Assembly: GCA_016933615.1 (NCBI GenBank)
Contig: JAFGAO010000128.1
Span: forward strand, 1 to 45,729
Direction: 5' to 3'
DNA from: Acidobacteriota bacterium
Lineage (GTDB): Bacteria > Acidobacteriota > UBA6911
DNA length: 45,729 nt
Shown: piece after piece, positions 28,218 through 37,839 of the stretch
Layout of the letters: each line of letters opens with the position of its first letter
How positions within the stretch are numbered: the stretch's first letter is position 1
The notes under the pieces: generated by a model
What the model was told of the DNA's origin: nothing
The model's input: only the letters and a program-made list of their open reading frames with translations
Database searches by the model: none
Translations under genes and position numbers: made by a program

Positions 28218-29459
28218 ATGGCCAGCGCGCCGGCGGCGGTGAAAGCCGACGCCGGAGAAACCGTGGCACTCGCAGGCAAGCCCGCGCAGAAATGGCTGAC
28301 CCCGTTCAACATTATTTCAGTCCCGGTCATCCTGCTCGGCGTCGTCCTGATCGCGATACGCTTCACCCGGGGCCTCGGTTCGGTTACGAACCTGTCCCAG
28401 GATTTTCCCTGGGGGCTCTGGATCGGGTTCGATGTCAACGCGGGCGTCGCGTTTGCGGGGGGCGCCTACGTACTGACCTTCATGGTCTATATAGTCAGAG
28501 TGCAGAAATACCAGGGCCTCGTCCGCGCAACCGTCCTCAACGGCTTCCTGGCATACGCATTCTATGCATGCGCCCTGCTCCTGGACCTGGGCCGCCCGTG
28601 GAACGCCGTAAATCCCATCATCGGAAACTCTTTTGGGGTGCATTCCATCCTCTTCCTGGTGGCATGGCACTTCCTTCTGTATATGCTGGCGGAACTGGTC
28701 GAGTTCTCCCCCGCCATCGCCGAATGGCTCGGCTGGCGGAGGCTCCGGAAGATTCTCCATGGGATGACGCTGGGAGCGGTTGTGTTCGGCATCACGCTGT
28801 CCACCCTGCACCAAGCCGGTCTGGGGGCCCTGTTCCTGATGGCCAAAGGGAAGATTCATCCGCTCTGGTACACGGAATATATCCCGATCCTTTATTTCGT
28901 CTCCAGCATCTTCGCCGGACTTTCAATGGTCATATTCGAGGGAACGGTCAGCCAAAGGGTCTTCCATAACCTGATCGATCCCATGGATCGCACTTCCTAT
29001 CACAGGGTGATGCACGGGCTGGCGAGAATCTGCGCGGGGGCAATGTTCTTTTATCTTTTTCTCCAGGCCCTTCTCTTCATACACGAACAGCGCTGGCAGT
29101 ACATGGACAGCCCTATGGGCCTTTGGTACCTGACCGAACTGATCGGCTTCGTGCTGATTCCCTGTCTTTTTTTCATGCACGGCCTGAAGAAAAAAAGCCT
29201 TCTATCCATCCGGATCGGTTCCGTCCTGGCCATGGTCGGAATTGTCCTGAACAGGCTCAATGTTTCCATTGTCGCCTACAAATGGTATTCCCCGGAGCGA
29301 TACATTCCCTCCTGGATGGAAATTGAAATCACACTGGCCATCATTTTCATGGAAATCTGGATATTCCGCTGGATTGTCCGCCGCATGCCCGTGTTCGGCA
29401 AACCGCCGCAATGGGCCGTCGAACAGGACAGCCGGGAGCGTGCACTGAATTTCGATTAA
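28218..29459 (+). CDS. NrfD/PsrC-family (HybB-like) integral membrane subunit
   Basis: About 10 predicted TM helices; SQDFPWGLWIGFDVNAGVAFAGGAYVLTFMVYI and the downstream NRLNVSIVAYKW motif. Confidence 0.9.
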   Translation: MASAPAAVKADAGETVALAGKPAQKWLTPFNIISVPVILLGVVLIAIRFTRGLGSVTNLSQDFPWGLWIGFDVNAGVAFAGGAYVLTFMVYIVRVQKYQGLVRATVLNGFLAYAFYACALLLDLGRPWNAVNPIIGNSFGVHSILFLVAWHFLLYMLAELVEFSPAIAEWLGWRRLRKILHGMTLGAVVFGITLSTLHQAGLGALFLMAKGKIHPLWYTEYIPILYFVSSIFAGLSMVIFEGTVSQRVFHNLIDPMDRTSYHRVMHGLARICAGAMFFYLFLQALLFIHEQRWQYMDSPMGLWYLTELIGFVLIPCLFFMHGLKKKSLLSIRIGSVLAMVGIVLNRLNVSIVAYKWYSPERYIPSWMEIEITLAIIFMEIWIFRWIVRRMPVFGKPPQWAVEQDSRERALNFD

Positions 29460-29475
29460 TGAGGAGCCTGTTACA

Positions 29476-30174
29476 TTGGAAACATCCGGTTATGTGGATA
29501 TTTTCGCAACCAAGGGAATGGAATACCTGTTCCTCCTGGGGTTTGGCTTCGTCCTTGTCTTTTTCTGGAGATTCCTGAGCGGAACAGGAGAGCCGGAAAT
29601 CCCGCGAAAGGAAAAGGGCGCGCCACGGGCGCGGCACATGCGCCGGGTTGTGCTTCCATCGGAACTCTACTATCACCGGGGACACGGCTGGGTCGCCCCC
29701 GACCATTCGGATACGGCCAGGGTCGGAATCGATGATTTTGTGCAGAAGCTCATCGGCCGTGCCCGTTTTATTGACCTGCCCCGTGTCGGCACGTTCCTGA
29801 AGCAGGGAGAAAAGGGATGGAAACTGGAAAGCGACTCGCTTTCCGTCGATGTCCTGTCTCCCGTGGATGGAGAAGTGCTGGCAGTCAACGAGGAAGCTCT
29901 CCGGAATCCTCAAGTCGTCAATCAGGAACCTTACGGCAACGGATGGCTGCTGGAGGTTCGGGCGCCGAGGATCAAAAGCAACCAGGCCCATCTCCTGTCC
30001 GGAGAATTAGCGGCTGCCTGGATGAAAAAAACCGAGGAAGATTTCAACCGGAGAATGTCGGACGATCCGGATCTTGTCGGGAAAATTGGCCGGGAAGCCG
30101 GCGACGAAACCGCTGTCGCCGTGCCCCGGGAAAAGTGGAACGATCTTGTGCAGGAATTCCTTCTGAACGGATAA
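29476..30174 (+). CDS. Membrane-anchored GcvH-like (lipoyl-domain fold) protein
   Basis: N-terminal TM (YLFLLGFGFVLVFFWRFL), then YYHRGHGWVAPDHSDTARVGIDDFVQKLIGRARFIDLPRVGTFLKQGEK...SPVDGEVLAVNEEALRNPQVVNQEPYGNGWLLEV. TTG start preceded by GAGGAG. Confidence 0.83.
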   Translation: METSGYVDIFATKGMEYLFLLGFGFVLVFFWRFLSGTGEPEIPRKEKGAPRARHMRRVVLPSELYYHRGHGWVAPDHSDTARVGIDDFVQKLIGRARFIDLPRVGTFLKQGEKGWKLESDSLSVDVLSPVDGEVLAVNEEALRNPQVVNQEPYGNGWLLEVRAPRIKSNQAHLLSGELAAAWMKKTEEDFNRRMSDDPDLVGKIGREAGDETAVAVPREKWNDLVQEFLLNG

Positions 30175-30295
30175 GTGCCCGCTTTGCCGCGGTCGTGGGG
30201 AGGATCGGTCGCTTTGACAATAGGATGTTTTTCCCTGCGGCGGCTGTCGGCAACCGGAACTTCCCCCTTCTTTTACCCCTCCGTCAAAACGACTT

Positions 30296-31600
30296 TTATT
30301 GCCCGGCCGTTACCGTTTGTTTGGGGCGGAACGGTTTGAGCAGATGATCTTCCTGCGTCGGCTTATGCTTCATTTTCTCGACGCATCTGGGCGCCGTTTC
30401 CACATAGAAAAGCGACAGGACGGCTATGAAAACGCCGGCGAGAGCGGCCATCCACATGGGAGCGTAAAGGTTGAACATATCGCTCAACATGCCGGCAATC
30501 GTCGGCATGAGGGCGGCGCCCAGAGTCTCTCCGATGCCGGTGGGTATCGCGACCGCCGTTCCCGAGATCCTGGGGGGGACGGATTCCGCCGGGAGCGTGG
30601 ACAGGTACATGGGATACATGCCGCCCCCGAAGAAGCCGTAGAAAAAGAAAAGAACACAGAAGGTAACCGTGGAAGTTCCTATCGCCATCACGGCGATCGT
30701 GATCCCGACGCCCGAGCAGAGAAGGGCCGTGAGGATGAGGGCCTTTTTGCGTCCGATCATGTCGGATACGGAGCCCAAAATCGATTCGCCCAGGAAGCCG
30801 CCCAGGCCGGCGGTGGCGATGACGACGGTGTAATTCCAGGGATTGAATCCATGCACCTCGAAGAGAAAGGAGGATGAAAAGGTGGTGAATATGTAAAGCC
30901 ATCCCATTACGGGGACGCTGTTGATGGAGGAAACCAGCACATTTTTGTATTTCAGGGCGTCCCAGACCTTTACCCGGTCCGCTTCGGCTTTTTCCACCTT
31001 TCGCCCCTCCTTTCGCAACCGGATGGCTTCGGCGACGGAAGGGGCTTCGCGCATCATGAATGCCAGGAGGATGCCGACCAGGATGGCGGGGATGGACACC
31101 ACATAGAATACGGGACGCCAGGATCCGAATTCTTCCACGAGCCAGCCGGCGGCCACCGAACCGACACAGATGCCGATAAGCATGAAGGAACCGGTAACCA
31201 GTCCGGCATTGAGCGCCCTTCGATGCGGCGGCGCTTCTTCCGATATCGTACCCATCGAAAGGGGGTAGGGGCCTCCTTCAAAAAAACCGAGGAATCCGCG
31301 CACCGCTATCAGCTGGCCCACATTGTGGACAAATCCGGTTATCCAGGAAAAGACTCCCGAAAGGATGGTGCACAGGACGATGATCGGACGGCGGCCATAG
31401 CGGTCCCCGATGGTTGCGAAGATGATGGTGCCCAAAGCCCAGGTCAATCCCGTGATCGCGACAATCATACCCTGTTGGGTGTATGAAAAACCCAGATCGG
31501 CCTTGATCGTGGGCATGATAACGGCGATGACGACCCGCTGAATCCCGATGAAGCCGAACATCAAGCAGAACAAGAGCGTAAGTTTCTGATAATACTTCAT
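30296..31600 (-). CDS. MFS transporter
   Basis: 12-TM pattern; TIGDRYGRRPIIVLC, FFEGGPYPLSMGTISEEAP, SVSDMIGRKKALIL. Confidence 0.92.
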   Translation of the reverse strand: MKYYQKLTLLFCLMFGFIGIQRVVIAVIMPTIKADLGFSYTQQGMIVAITGLTWALGTIIFATIGDRYGRRPIIVLCTILSGVFSWITGFVHNVGQLIAVRGFLGFFEGGPYPLSMGTISEEAPPHRRALNAGLVTGSFMLIGICVGSVAAGWLVEEFGSWRPVFYVVSIPAILVGILLAFMMREAPSVAEAIRLRKEGRKVEKAEADRVKVWDALKYKNVLVSSINSVPVMGWLYIFTTFSSSFLFEVHGFNPWNYTVVIATAGLGGFLGESILGSVSDMIGRKKALILTALLCSGVGITIAVMAIGTSTVTFCVLFFFYGFFGGGMYPMYLSTLPAESVPPRISGTAVAIPTGIGETLGAALMPTIAGMLSDMFNLYAPMWMAALAGVFIAVLSLFYVETAPRCVEKMKHKPTQEDHLLKPFRPKQTVTAGQ

Positions 31601-31937
31601 GGCATTCCCCGTGTTTTATCTGAAAGGAGATTTATGGAAACCACACCAATTACCCGCCGCAGATCCGCTATGAACCCTGCAATGCACTCCAGAAGTCCGG
31701 GTGAAGGTACAATATTCGAAAATAATACGGTCACCTTGGTTTGCTAGACTTACTCAACGGCATTTCCGCTGTCAAGGATAATATAAGGCGCCGTTCCCCC
31801 CGCGGGGAGGAAAGGAGGTTCCCGGAATGTGGGGCAACACGGGGAAAACGGGCGTTGTTGGAATTGCAAAAAATACGTTTTGAATTTATCATCGCACATT
31901 CAGGGGGAAACGGATTCTCTACAATGGAGGAATTTCC

Positions 31938-33440
31938 ATGTCGACGGCATTGGTGATAGCGATCGCTTATTTTCTCATCCTGAGTATCGGCGTGAGCTTC
32001 TGGCTTAAAAGGAAGGTGAAATCGGGCGCCGATTTTGTAACCGGAAGCGGGTCGTTGTCCTGGCCCCTGGTTGCGGCATGCTTTGTTCTTGCCCCCCTGG
32101 GGAGCGGACACACGCTTTCGCTCTGGGAGGGCTCGGCCGGTATGGGCGCATCCGTACTATGGTGGGGCATGATGTCCGGCGGGGTGTTCGTTCCTCTCTT
32201 TTTGCTCTGGTTCGGTCCCTGGTTCCGGCGGCTGAATGTACAGACTTTCCCCGAAGGCATGGGGAAGATGTTCGGGGCGAGGATCGGATGGCTCATATCG
32301 GCCGTCTTCCCGGCGCAACTGATCGGCATCTGCATTGCGGAGGTCATGGCAACGGCCACGGCGCTGTTCGCCCTGAGCGGCGGCAGCCGGGGTCCGTTGG
32401 ATATGTTCCCGGACTGCATTCTGCTGGCCGTGATCCTCACGATTCTCTATATCATTGCCGCCGGCCTCATGCAGGTGGCATGGATGAACCTGGTCAATGC
32501 AATAATGTTGATCGCGGGTTCTTTCATCGCCGTATTCTTCACCGGCTCCTGGCTTTCCGATCGCGGGGGGTGGCAGTATGTATCGGATTTTTACGCCGAT
32601 GCCGGCACGGCATGGAAAACGAGCATTCTGAATTTTTCCCCCGACATTATTTTCACCCTTATATTCCCCTGCCTGATCCTCACTCTGTTCATGCAGAGCG
32701 CATCCCAGGCGCAAAACCAGCCCATGCTGGCGGCCAGGAGCGAATCGGACGTCCGGCGCGGCGTGTTCTGGGCATCTTTCGTCAACAGCCTGGCGGCCTA
32801 TCCCTGGGTCATCCTGGCCCTGGTCGGCATGTCTATCCCGGCCATTGCGGTCGGCGGCGCCAAACTTGCCGTGCCCGGGCTGGCCCTGGAGGCTTTCCCG
32901 GGCTGGCTTGTAGGTCTTTTGATGATATCGCTTCTCTCGGCGACCCTTTCCACCACCGCCATCCTGATTCTGGCCGCATCCCATATAATGGTAAACGACA
33001 TCTTCAAAGGGGTCCTAAATCCTAAAATGAAAGATAAAACCTTTTTGGCGCTTACCAGGATGATGATTTTCATCTGTACGATCCTGGTCATCATTCCCGC
33101 GCTGAGAGACCCTGAAATCCTGCCGCTGCTGTACTGGATCTTCTCCTTTGCAATCCCTGTTTTCGGCGTTTATTTGATCGGGATGCTTTGGAAGGTAAAC
33201 AAGATAGCGGCCTGGACCACCATCCTGGCGGGGTACGCCGCTGCGTTCGTGTGGACGTTTGCAGCGCCCCACTGGCTGCCCGATTATTTGAGCCTTAACG
33301 TTTATCCCACAACATTCGCCACCCTGTTTTTCGGTATCGTTCTGAACCTCATCCTGCCCGGCAAGCCCGGCTACCTGCGTCAGATGAAGCGAGCCACGGA
33401 AAGAACGGATGCCGGTGCGGCGGCGGCAACGACCCACTGA
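31938..33440 (+). CDS. Sodium:solute symporter (SSS) family transporter
   Basis: Multi-TM; LKRKVKSGADFVTGSGSLSWPLVAACFVLAPLGSGHTLSLWEGSAGMG, LLMISLLSATLSTTAILILAASHIMVNDIF. Confidence 0.88.
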   Translation: MSTALVIAIAYFLILSIGVSFWLKRKVKSGADFVTGSGSLSWPLVAACFVLAPLGSGHTLSLWEGSAGMGASVLWWGMMSGGVFVPLFLLWFGPWFRRLNVQTFPEGMGKMFGARIGWLISAVFPAQLIGICIAEVMATATALFALSGGSRGPLDMFPDCILLAVILTILYIIAAGLMQVAWMNLVNAIMLIAGSFIAVFFTGSWLSDRGGWQYVSDFYADAGTAWKTSILNFSPDIIFTLIFPCLILTLFMQSASQAQNQPMLAARSESDVRRGVFWASFVNSLAAYPWVILALVGMSIPAIAVGGAKLAVPGLALEAFPGWLVGLLMISLLSATLSTTAILILAASHIMVNDIFKGVLNPKMKDKTFLALTRMMIFICTILVIIPALRDPEILPLLYWIFSFAIPVFGVYLIGMLWKVNKIAAWTTILAGYAAAFVWTFAAPHWLPDYLSLNVYPTTFATLFFGIVLNLILPGKPGYLRQMKRATERTDAGAAAATTH

Positions 33441-33457
33441 TACAAGGAGGACTGGAA

Positions 33458-33565
33458 ATGGCATGGCCATGGAAAATTCTAATATTTCAGATATGCGTGA
33501 CCCTGGGACTGGCGCTGGTGTTTTATATTATTTGGAGATGGACCCATCCCGGTAAAAAATGGTAG
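33458..33565 (+). CDS. Small membrane protein (35 aa), candidate symporter accessory protein
   Basis: Manual translation MAWPWKILIFQICVTLGLALVFYIIWRWTHPGKKW*; RBS aaggagg; 17 nt after the SSS stop. Absent from the ORF track. Confidence 0.75.
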   Translation: MAWPWKILIFQICVTLGLALVFYIIWRWTHPGKKW

Positions 33566-33592
33566 GGAGTCGAAAGAAAGGGGGATACGTAT

Positions 33593-33760
33593 ATGCCGGT
33601 ACTGGATTCTGCAATCGCCTATTATTTATTCGGCATTATGGTGGTTCTGGCTCTCATAATCATCATAGGAGCAAGCCGGCGGAAGGCAGATGAGCCGACT
33701 TCTCAGAAATCTTCTTCTGCCTCGAGGGAAGGCGCTTCGGCGGCGAAAAAAGTGGAATGA
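33593..33760 (+). CDS. Small single-TM protein (55 aa), candidate symporter accessory protein
   Basis: Manual translation MPVLDSAIAYYLFGIMVVLALIIIIGASRRKADEPTSQKSSSASREGASAAKKVE*; purine-rich aaagaaaggggg upstream. Absent from the ORF track. Confidence 0.72.
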   Translation: MPVLDSAIAYYLFGIMVVLALIIIIGASRRKADEPTSQKSSSASREGASAAKKVE

Positions 33761-33914
33761 ATTGACTTATTCAAACAACCATTCATCTGAGACTCCCCTC
33801 GGTAATTATTTATCCTATTTTTCTTTGCCGGCTTTGGAGCTAAAAAATGTTCCATGGGAATGGTTTATTCAAATGGCTGTTTGAAAAGTAGTTCATTGAA
33901 GAATTTGGATTATT

Positions 33915-35609
33915 CTATTGAGTCCGCTTGATCGCAAATTCGCCGTCGTGATTCACCACGGCCCAGACGGAACCCGAAGCCGGATCCAACCCCCAGGCTC
34001 CCAGTCCGCAATCCTCGTTGCATGGCCCTTGCACGAACTTTTTGGCGCCGCCCGTGTTTCCATCCACTGCATTGGTCCAACGGCCTTCTTTCCGCGCCGC
34101 CAGGCATAAATTCCCACGCAGCAACTCCGGATTCTTTCGCAAATCCCGGCACGACATGGAAAGCGTATAAATATCGGAGGTACGGCTTTCACCGGAATCG
34201 GGACGCAAACCTGCGATGGCCGAATCGTGAAGACTGAGGTTGTCGGCCATTCCCCAGAGGCTGAGGACCGCGCCGACGGCTCCATCCGATGCGTCGGATT
34301 CCGACCAGCCGGTAGTGACGACTTTCGACAGCGGACGGCCGAGCCTGTCGGTTTCCCTGTTTTCATTGAGGCCCCTCAGAATCCGGGCGCTCGTGTTCCG
34401 GTACGAGTCCGAAACTTTGACATAGGACTCGCCCCGGCCCACCTCGAACTCCTTGCCGTTGAGGCTGTATCCGAAGGTGTCGCGAAGATAAAAGAGAAAA
34501 TGATCGGGCGGGGCGCTCATCCGTATTTCTCCGTAGTCCATACCGTGGCTTGAAGAATAGAAGTCGACCGTCACGCGGGGGCCGTCCACCGTAATGATGT
34601 AATAACCGATGGTGTAAAGCTCCTGATCCAGGGGGACCTCCCGGCCGTCATCCCCTTCGCGCGGGATATAAAATTTGTAGCTGTTGGAAGAACAGATGAT
34701 CTGGCCGACGCTGGAAGCGCGGTCGCCAGAAAAGACCTTGGAATAGTGGTGCATGTGATCGTGGCCGCTTATATAATAGCGCACACCGTTTTTGCACAGG
34801 CTTTCAAGGAAATGATCGCGGGCTTCGGCGTTGTCCGTCAGCCGGCTTCCGAAAAGGTTGTCCTTGTGGTTTTGCCCGATCAGGTTCTTGTGGGCAAACA
34901 CAAACGCATGCCGGCCGGGGGGATTGCCCGACAGCGCCGAATCCGCCCACTCAAGCTGATCCAACACATTGTTGTCGTATCCGGGATCTCCTCTGTAATT
35001 GCTGCCGTCGCGTCTAGTGAACTGGTCGATGAGCATACAACGCACATTGTTGTAGTCGAACATGTAGGTCAGTCCCTTCAAACTGTCGCCGGCCGAATAG
35101 TCCGCTGAAAGAACCGGACTTTGAAAATTCATGGCGCCGAAAAGATTGGGGCCCTGCCCGAGGGTTTGGGGGAACAAAACCGGCATTTCAGCCGCCGCTT
35201 TCTCGCTGGATTCGTGGTTGCCGCGCACCGGGAAAAAGCCGATGCCCGCATTGTAAAGCGCCCCGGCATGCTGCGCCCGCGTCGGCAGCGAGCGGACGCC
35301 GTCCACCGATTCCTTGTCCACCAGGTCCCCTACCTGAACTACGAATTTGCACCCGTGGTCGATAAATCGGCCGTTCAGTGCATCTATGATTGTTGTCGCG
35401 CAGGAAGCCGGGTCCTTTACGGGAATACCCTGGTAAATGCCTGTTTTCCACTGCGTATCCGCCATCACTCCAAATTTCCAGGATTTATGGGAAGCCGCCG
35501 CAAAAGCCCCGGGGGGCGCAGAAACCGGCACATGCAGGCCCGTCATCGTCAGACCGGCTAAGCCCGCGCCGCCGATCCGTAAAAACTCTCTTCTGGGAAT
35601 TGATTTCAT
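33915..35609 (-). CDS. Tat-exported calcineurin-like metallophosphoesterase
   Basis: MKSIPRREFLRIGGAGLAGLTMTG Tat signal; VMADTQ, VQVGDLVD, FPVRGNHE, YISGHDHMHHYSK metal motifs. Confidence 0.9.
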   Translation of the reverse strand: MKSIPRREFLRIGGAGLAGLTMTGLHVPVSAPPGAFAAASHKSWKFGVMADTQWKTGIYQGIPVKDPASCATTIIDALNGRFIDHGCKFVVQVGDLVDKESVDGVRSLPTRAQHAGALYNAGIGFFPVRGNHESSEKAAAEMPVLFPQTLGQGPNLFGAMNFQSPVLSADYSAGDSLKGLTYMFDYNNVRCMLIDQFTRRDGSNYRGDPGYDNNVLDQLEWADSALSGNPPGRHAFVFAHKNLIGQNHKDNLFGSRLTDNAEARDHFLESLCKNGVRYYISGHDHMHHYSKVFSGDRASSVGQIICSSNSYKFYIPREGDDGREVPLDQELYTIGYYIITVDGPRVTVDFYSSSHGMDYGEIRMSAPPDHFLFYLRDTFGYSLNGKEFEVGRGESYVKVSDSYRNTSARILRGLNENRETDRLGRPLSKVVTTGWSESDASDGAVGAVLSLWGMADNLSLHDSAIAGLRPDSGESRTSDIYTLSMSCRDLRKNPELLRGNLCLAARKEGRWTNAVDGNTGGAKKFVQGPCNEDCGLGAWGLDPASGSVWAVVNHDGEFAIKRTQ

Positions 35610-35806
35610 TCTTTTCTCTCCAAAGTGCGGATTATACAACAGAAGAGATCTTCCGAAGAAGCTGCCCCGCCGCGATGCGGGGTATTTAGAATCATAGGAC
35701 AATATCATGTCGGATTGAATCCGCATTTCCCGGTATCCAGCAGACTGGAAAAGGTGATATAAAACGGGCCATTGGAGCCGCACCAATCAAAGGGGAGAAA
35801 AGGACC

Positions 35807-37105
35807 ATGCTGAACCAGAATTCACAGTGGTATAAGCTGCAGTACCCTGAATGCTTCGTGGACGAAGACCAGAAAATGATCCAGAAAACAGTCGCCGATT
35901 TCGTCGACAGGGAAATAATGCCGGTGCGATACAAAATCGACGAGGATGAAACGCACGAGGAAATCGTCGAACCGATCCTGAAAAAACTGCAGGTGGATCT
36001 GGGTTTTCAGAAAACGGTGATCCCGAAGGATTACGGCGGGAACGAAGCGCTGTCGCTGGTCTCGGCGGCCCTGAAGCAGGAGCAGCTAGCGCGGGCCGAT
36101 TACGGGATCAGCCTGGCATCGGCCTGCGTGGACTGGGGGCTCGTTCCGGCAACCATGGCTTATCTGATGTTCCCTTCCGTCAAGGATTGGGGGAAAGCGG
36201 TGCTGGATAAGTTCGCTCCCGTGTTCACGGAAGACAGGCTCCATTTCGCGTGTTTCAACATGAGCGAAGTCCGGTCGGCATGCGACATTGAAAATCACCT
36301 GAACGACGCCAGGCTGATCCGGACCAAGGCTTCGATCCAGGGGAGCGAATGGGTCATCGACGGAACCAAGCACTGGGCCAGCAACAGCGGCATCGCCGAC
36401 CTGCACTGCCTTGCCTGCAACATGGACCCCGCGTCGGGAATCGAAGGTTTCGCCCTGATCTACGTACCCGAACCCTGGCCGGGGGTATCGCACGGCAAAT
36501 ACGAGGTCAAATGCGGCGCCAGGGGCGACAGGAATACTTCCACATACTTCGAAAACGCCCGGGTTCCCGAAGACTGGGGCATCCGGGGCTCCGTGGCGTG
36601 GGAAATCTTTCTGAACAACGTCGTTTCCGCTTTCGCCATGAACATCGCCAACTGCGTCGGCATGATGCAGGGGGCCTTCGACATTCTGCTCCAGTACACC
36701 GGCGACAGGGTTGTGGGCGGCAAGCCGGTACGGGAACATTTGTCGACGGCCATGTTTCTCGGGGAGATGGTCGGGGCGATTTCGGTGGGCCGGGCCACGT
36801 TCCTGGAAATGTGCCACCAGTTCGACCACCCGGAAACATACGGTTCCTGGATCAGCGACAGCATGGTGGCGAAAGCCCGGGCTTCGCTGTCCTACATCGC
36901 CAGGGTCGCGAACGATCTCATATCGAGAGGCATGGAATTCATGGGCGCGCAGGGCTTCGCGCGGGACGGGCTCTACGAAAAGTATTACAGGGATATCGCG
37001 GTTGCGAAGCTGGTGCTGGGCGGCGTGCAGCTGGGTTTCTTCTCCGGCTGCCGGGCTTACTACGACCTGGACTTTTCCTCCTTCGGCCCCGGCAAGCTGG
37101 CTTAA
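35807..37105 (+). CDS. Acyl-CoA dehydrogenase family protein
   Basis: FVDREIMPVRYKIDEDE, DGTKHWASNSGIADLH, MGAQGFARDGLYEKYYRDIAVAKLVLGGVQL. Confidence 0.92.
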   Translation: MLNQNSQWYKLQYPECFVDEDQKMIQKTVADFVDREIMPVRYKIDEDETHEEIVEPILKKLQVDLGFQKTVIPKDYGGNEALSLVSAALKQEQLARADYGISLASACVDWGLVPATMAYLMFPSVKDWGKAVLDKFAPVFTEDRLHFACFNMSEVRSACDIENHLNDARLIRTKASIQGSEWVIDGTKHWASNSGIADLHCLACNMDPASGIEGFALIYVPEPWPGVSHGKYEVKCGARGDRNTSTYFENARVPEDWGIRGSVAWEIFLNNVVSAFAMNIANCVGMMQGAFDILLQYTGDRVVGGKPVREHLSTAMFLGEMVGAISVGRATFLEMCHQFDHPETYGSWISDSMVAKARASLSYIARVANDLISRGMEFMGAQGFARDGLYEKYYRDIAVAKLVLGGVQLGFFSGCRAYYDLDFSSFGPGKLA

Positions 37106-37194
37106 ATAGGTACAGATTCGGTCTGATTTATAGTATCTACGAAATATCGAAATATATCACCCGGGTTTGCATTCATATCACCGGGGACAATGAA

Positions 37195-37839
37195 TTATTT
37201 CGCCGGGCGCATCAAATCTTCAAGTTCCGCCCGGCATGTATTTGTGCGGAGCCGGGCATCGGCAAGCCTCTTTTCCTCAAGTTCCACGTTCAGCTCCGCC
37301 AGAACAACCTGGACATCCGTGGCGAAATTCTCTTTTTTCAAATCGAGAATGCTTTTCAGGTACTCGCGGTTGAATTCAAGATTCGTCGCGGCCACATCGA
37401 CGCTCTTGGCCTTGGCATCGCAATCCGCCCCGCGGTATCGGAGGTAAGCTTCCCGGATGGCCGCATCCCTGTCGCCATCCGGGGAATTGCAGATCAGGCG
37501 GTACTGCTCGACCAGGGCCGTTTGTCTTTCCAGTACGAGTCCGGACCGCTCGAGTTCGAGCCTTGCGGCGTCCTGGTCGTACTTGGCCTCGATATAATCC
37601 ATTCGCGGAATCGCCTGCCCCTTCCAGAGTCCTTCTATCATTCTGAAAATCTTCTGATACGCCTCAAAATTCGCCCTGGCGAGATCGGCGTTGATCCTGA
37701 AATCCTCCAACTCGGCATTTTCGTCGTGGATCACGACTTCACAGACCGGCCCTGAAAGATCCTGGGATGTGCCTGAAACAGCGCTTATGCATAAGACAAA
37801 AAGAGATACAAGCAGCAAAGGCTTCGAGATGCGCAGCAT
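37195..37839 (-). CDS. Secreted coiled-coil protein (TolC-helix-like) of unknown function
   Basis: Signal peptide MLRISKPLLLVSLFVLCISAVSG; heptad-rich NLEFNREYLKSILDLKKENFATDVQVVLAELNVELEEKRLADARL. Confidence 0.65.
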   Translation of the reverse strand: MLRISKPLLLVSLFVLCISAVSGTSQDLSGPVCEVVIHDENAELEDFRINADLARANFEAYQKIFRMIEGLWKGQAIPRMDYIEAKYDQDAARLELERSGLVLERQTALVEQYRLICNSPDGDRDAAIREAYLRYRGADCDAKAKSVDVAATNLEFNREYLKSILDLKKENFATDVQVVLAELNVELEEKRLADARLRTNTCRAELEDLMRPAK

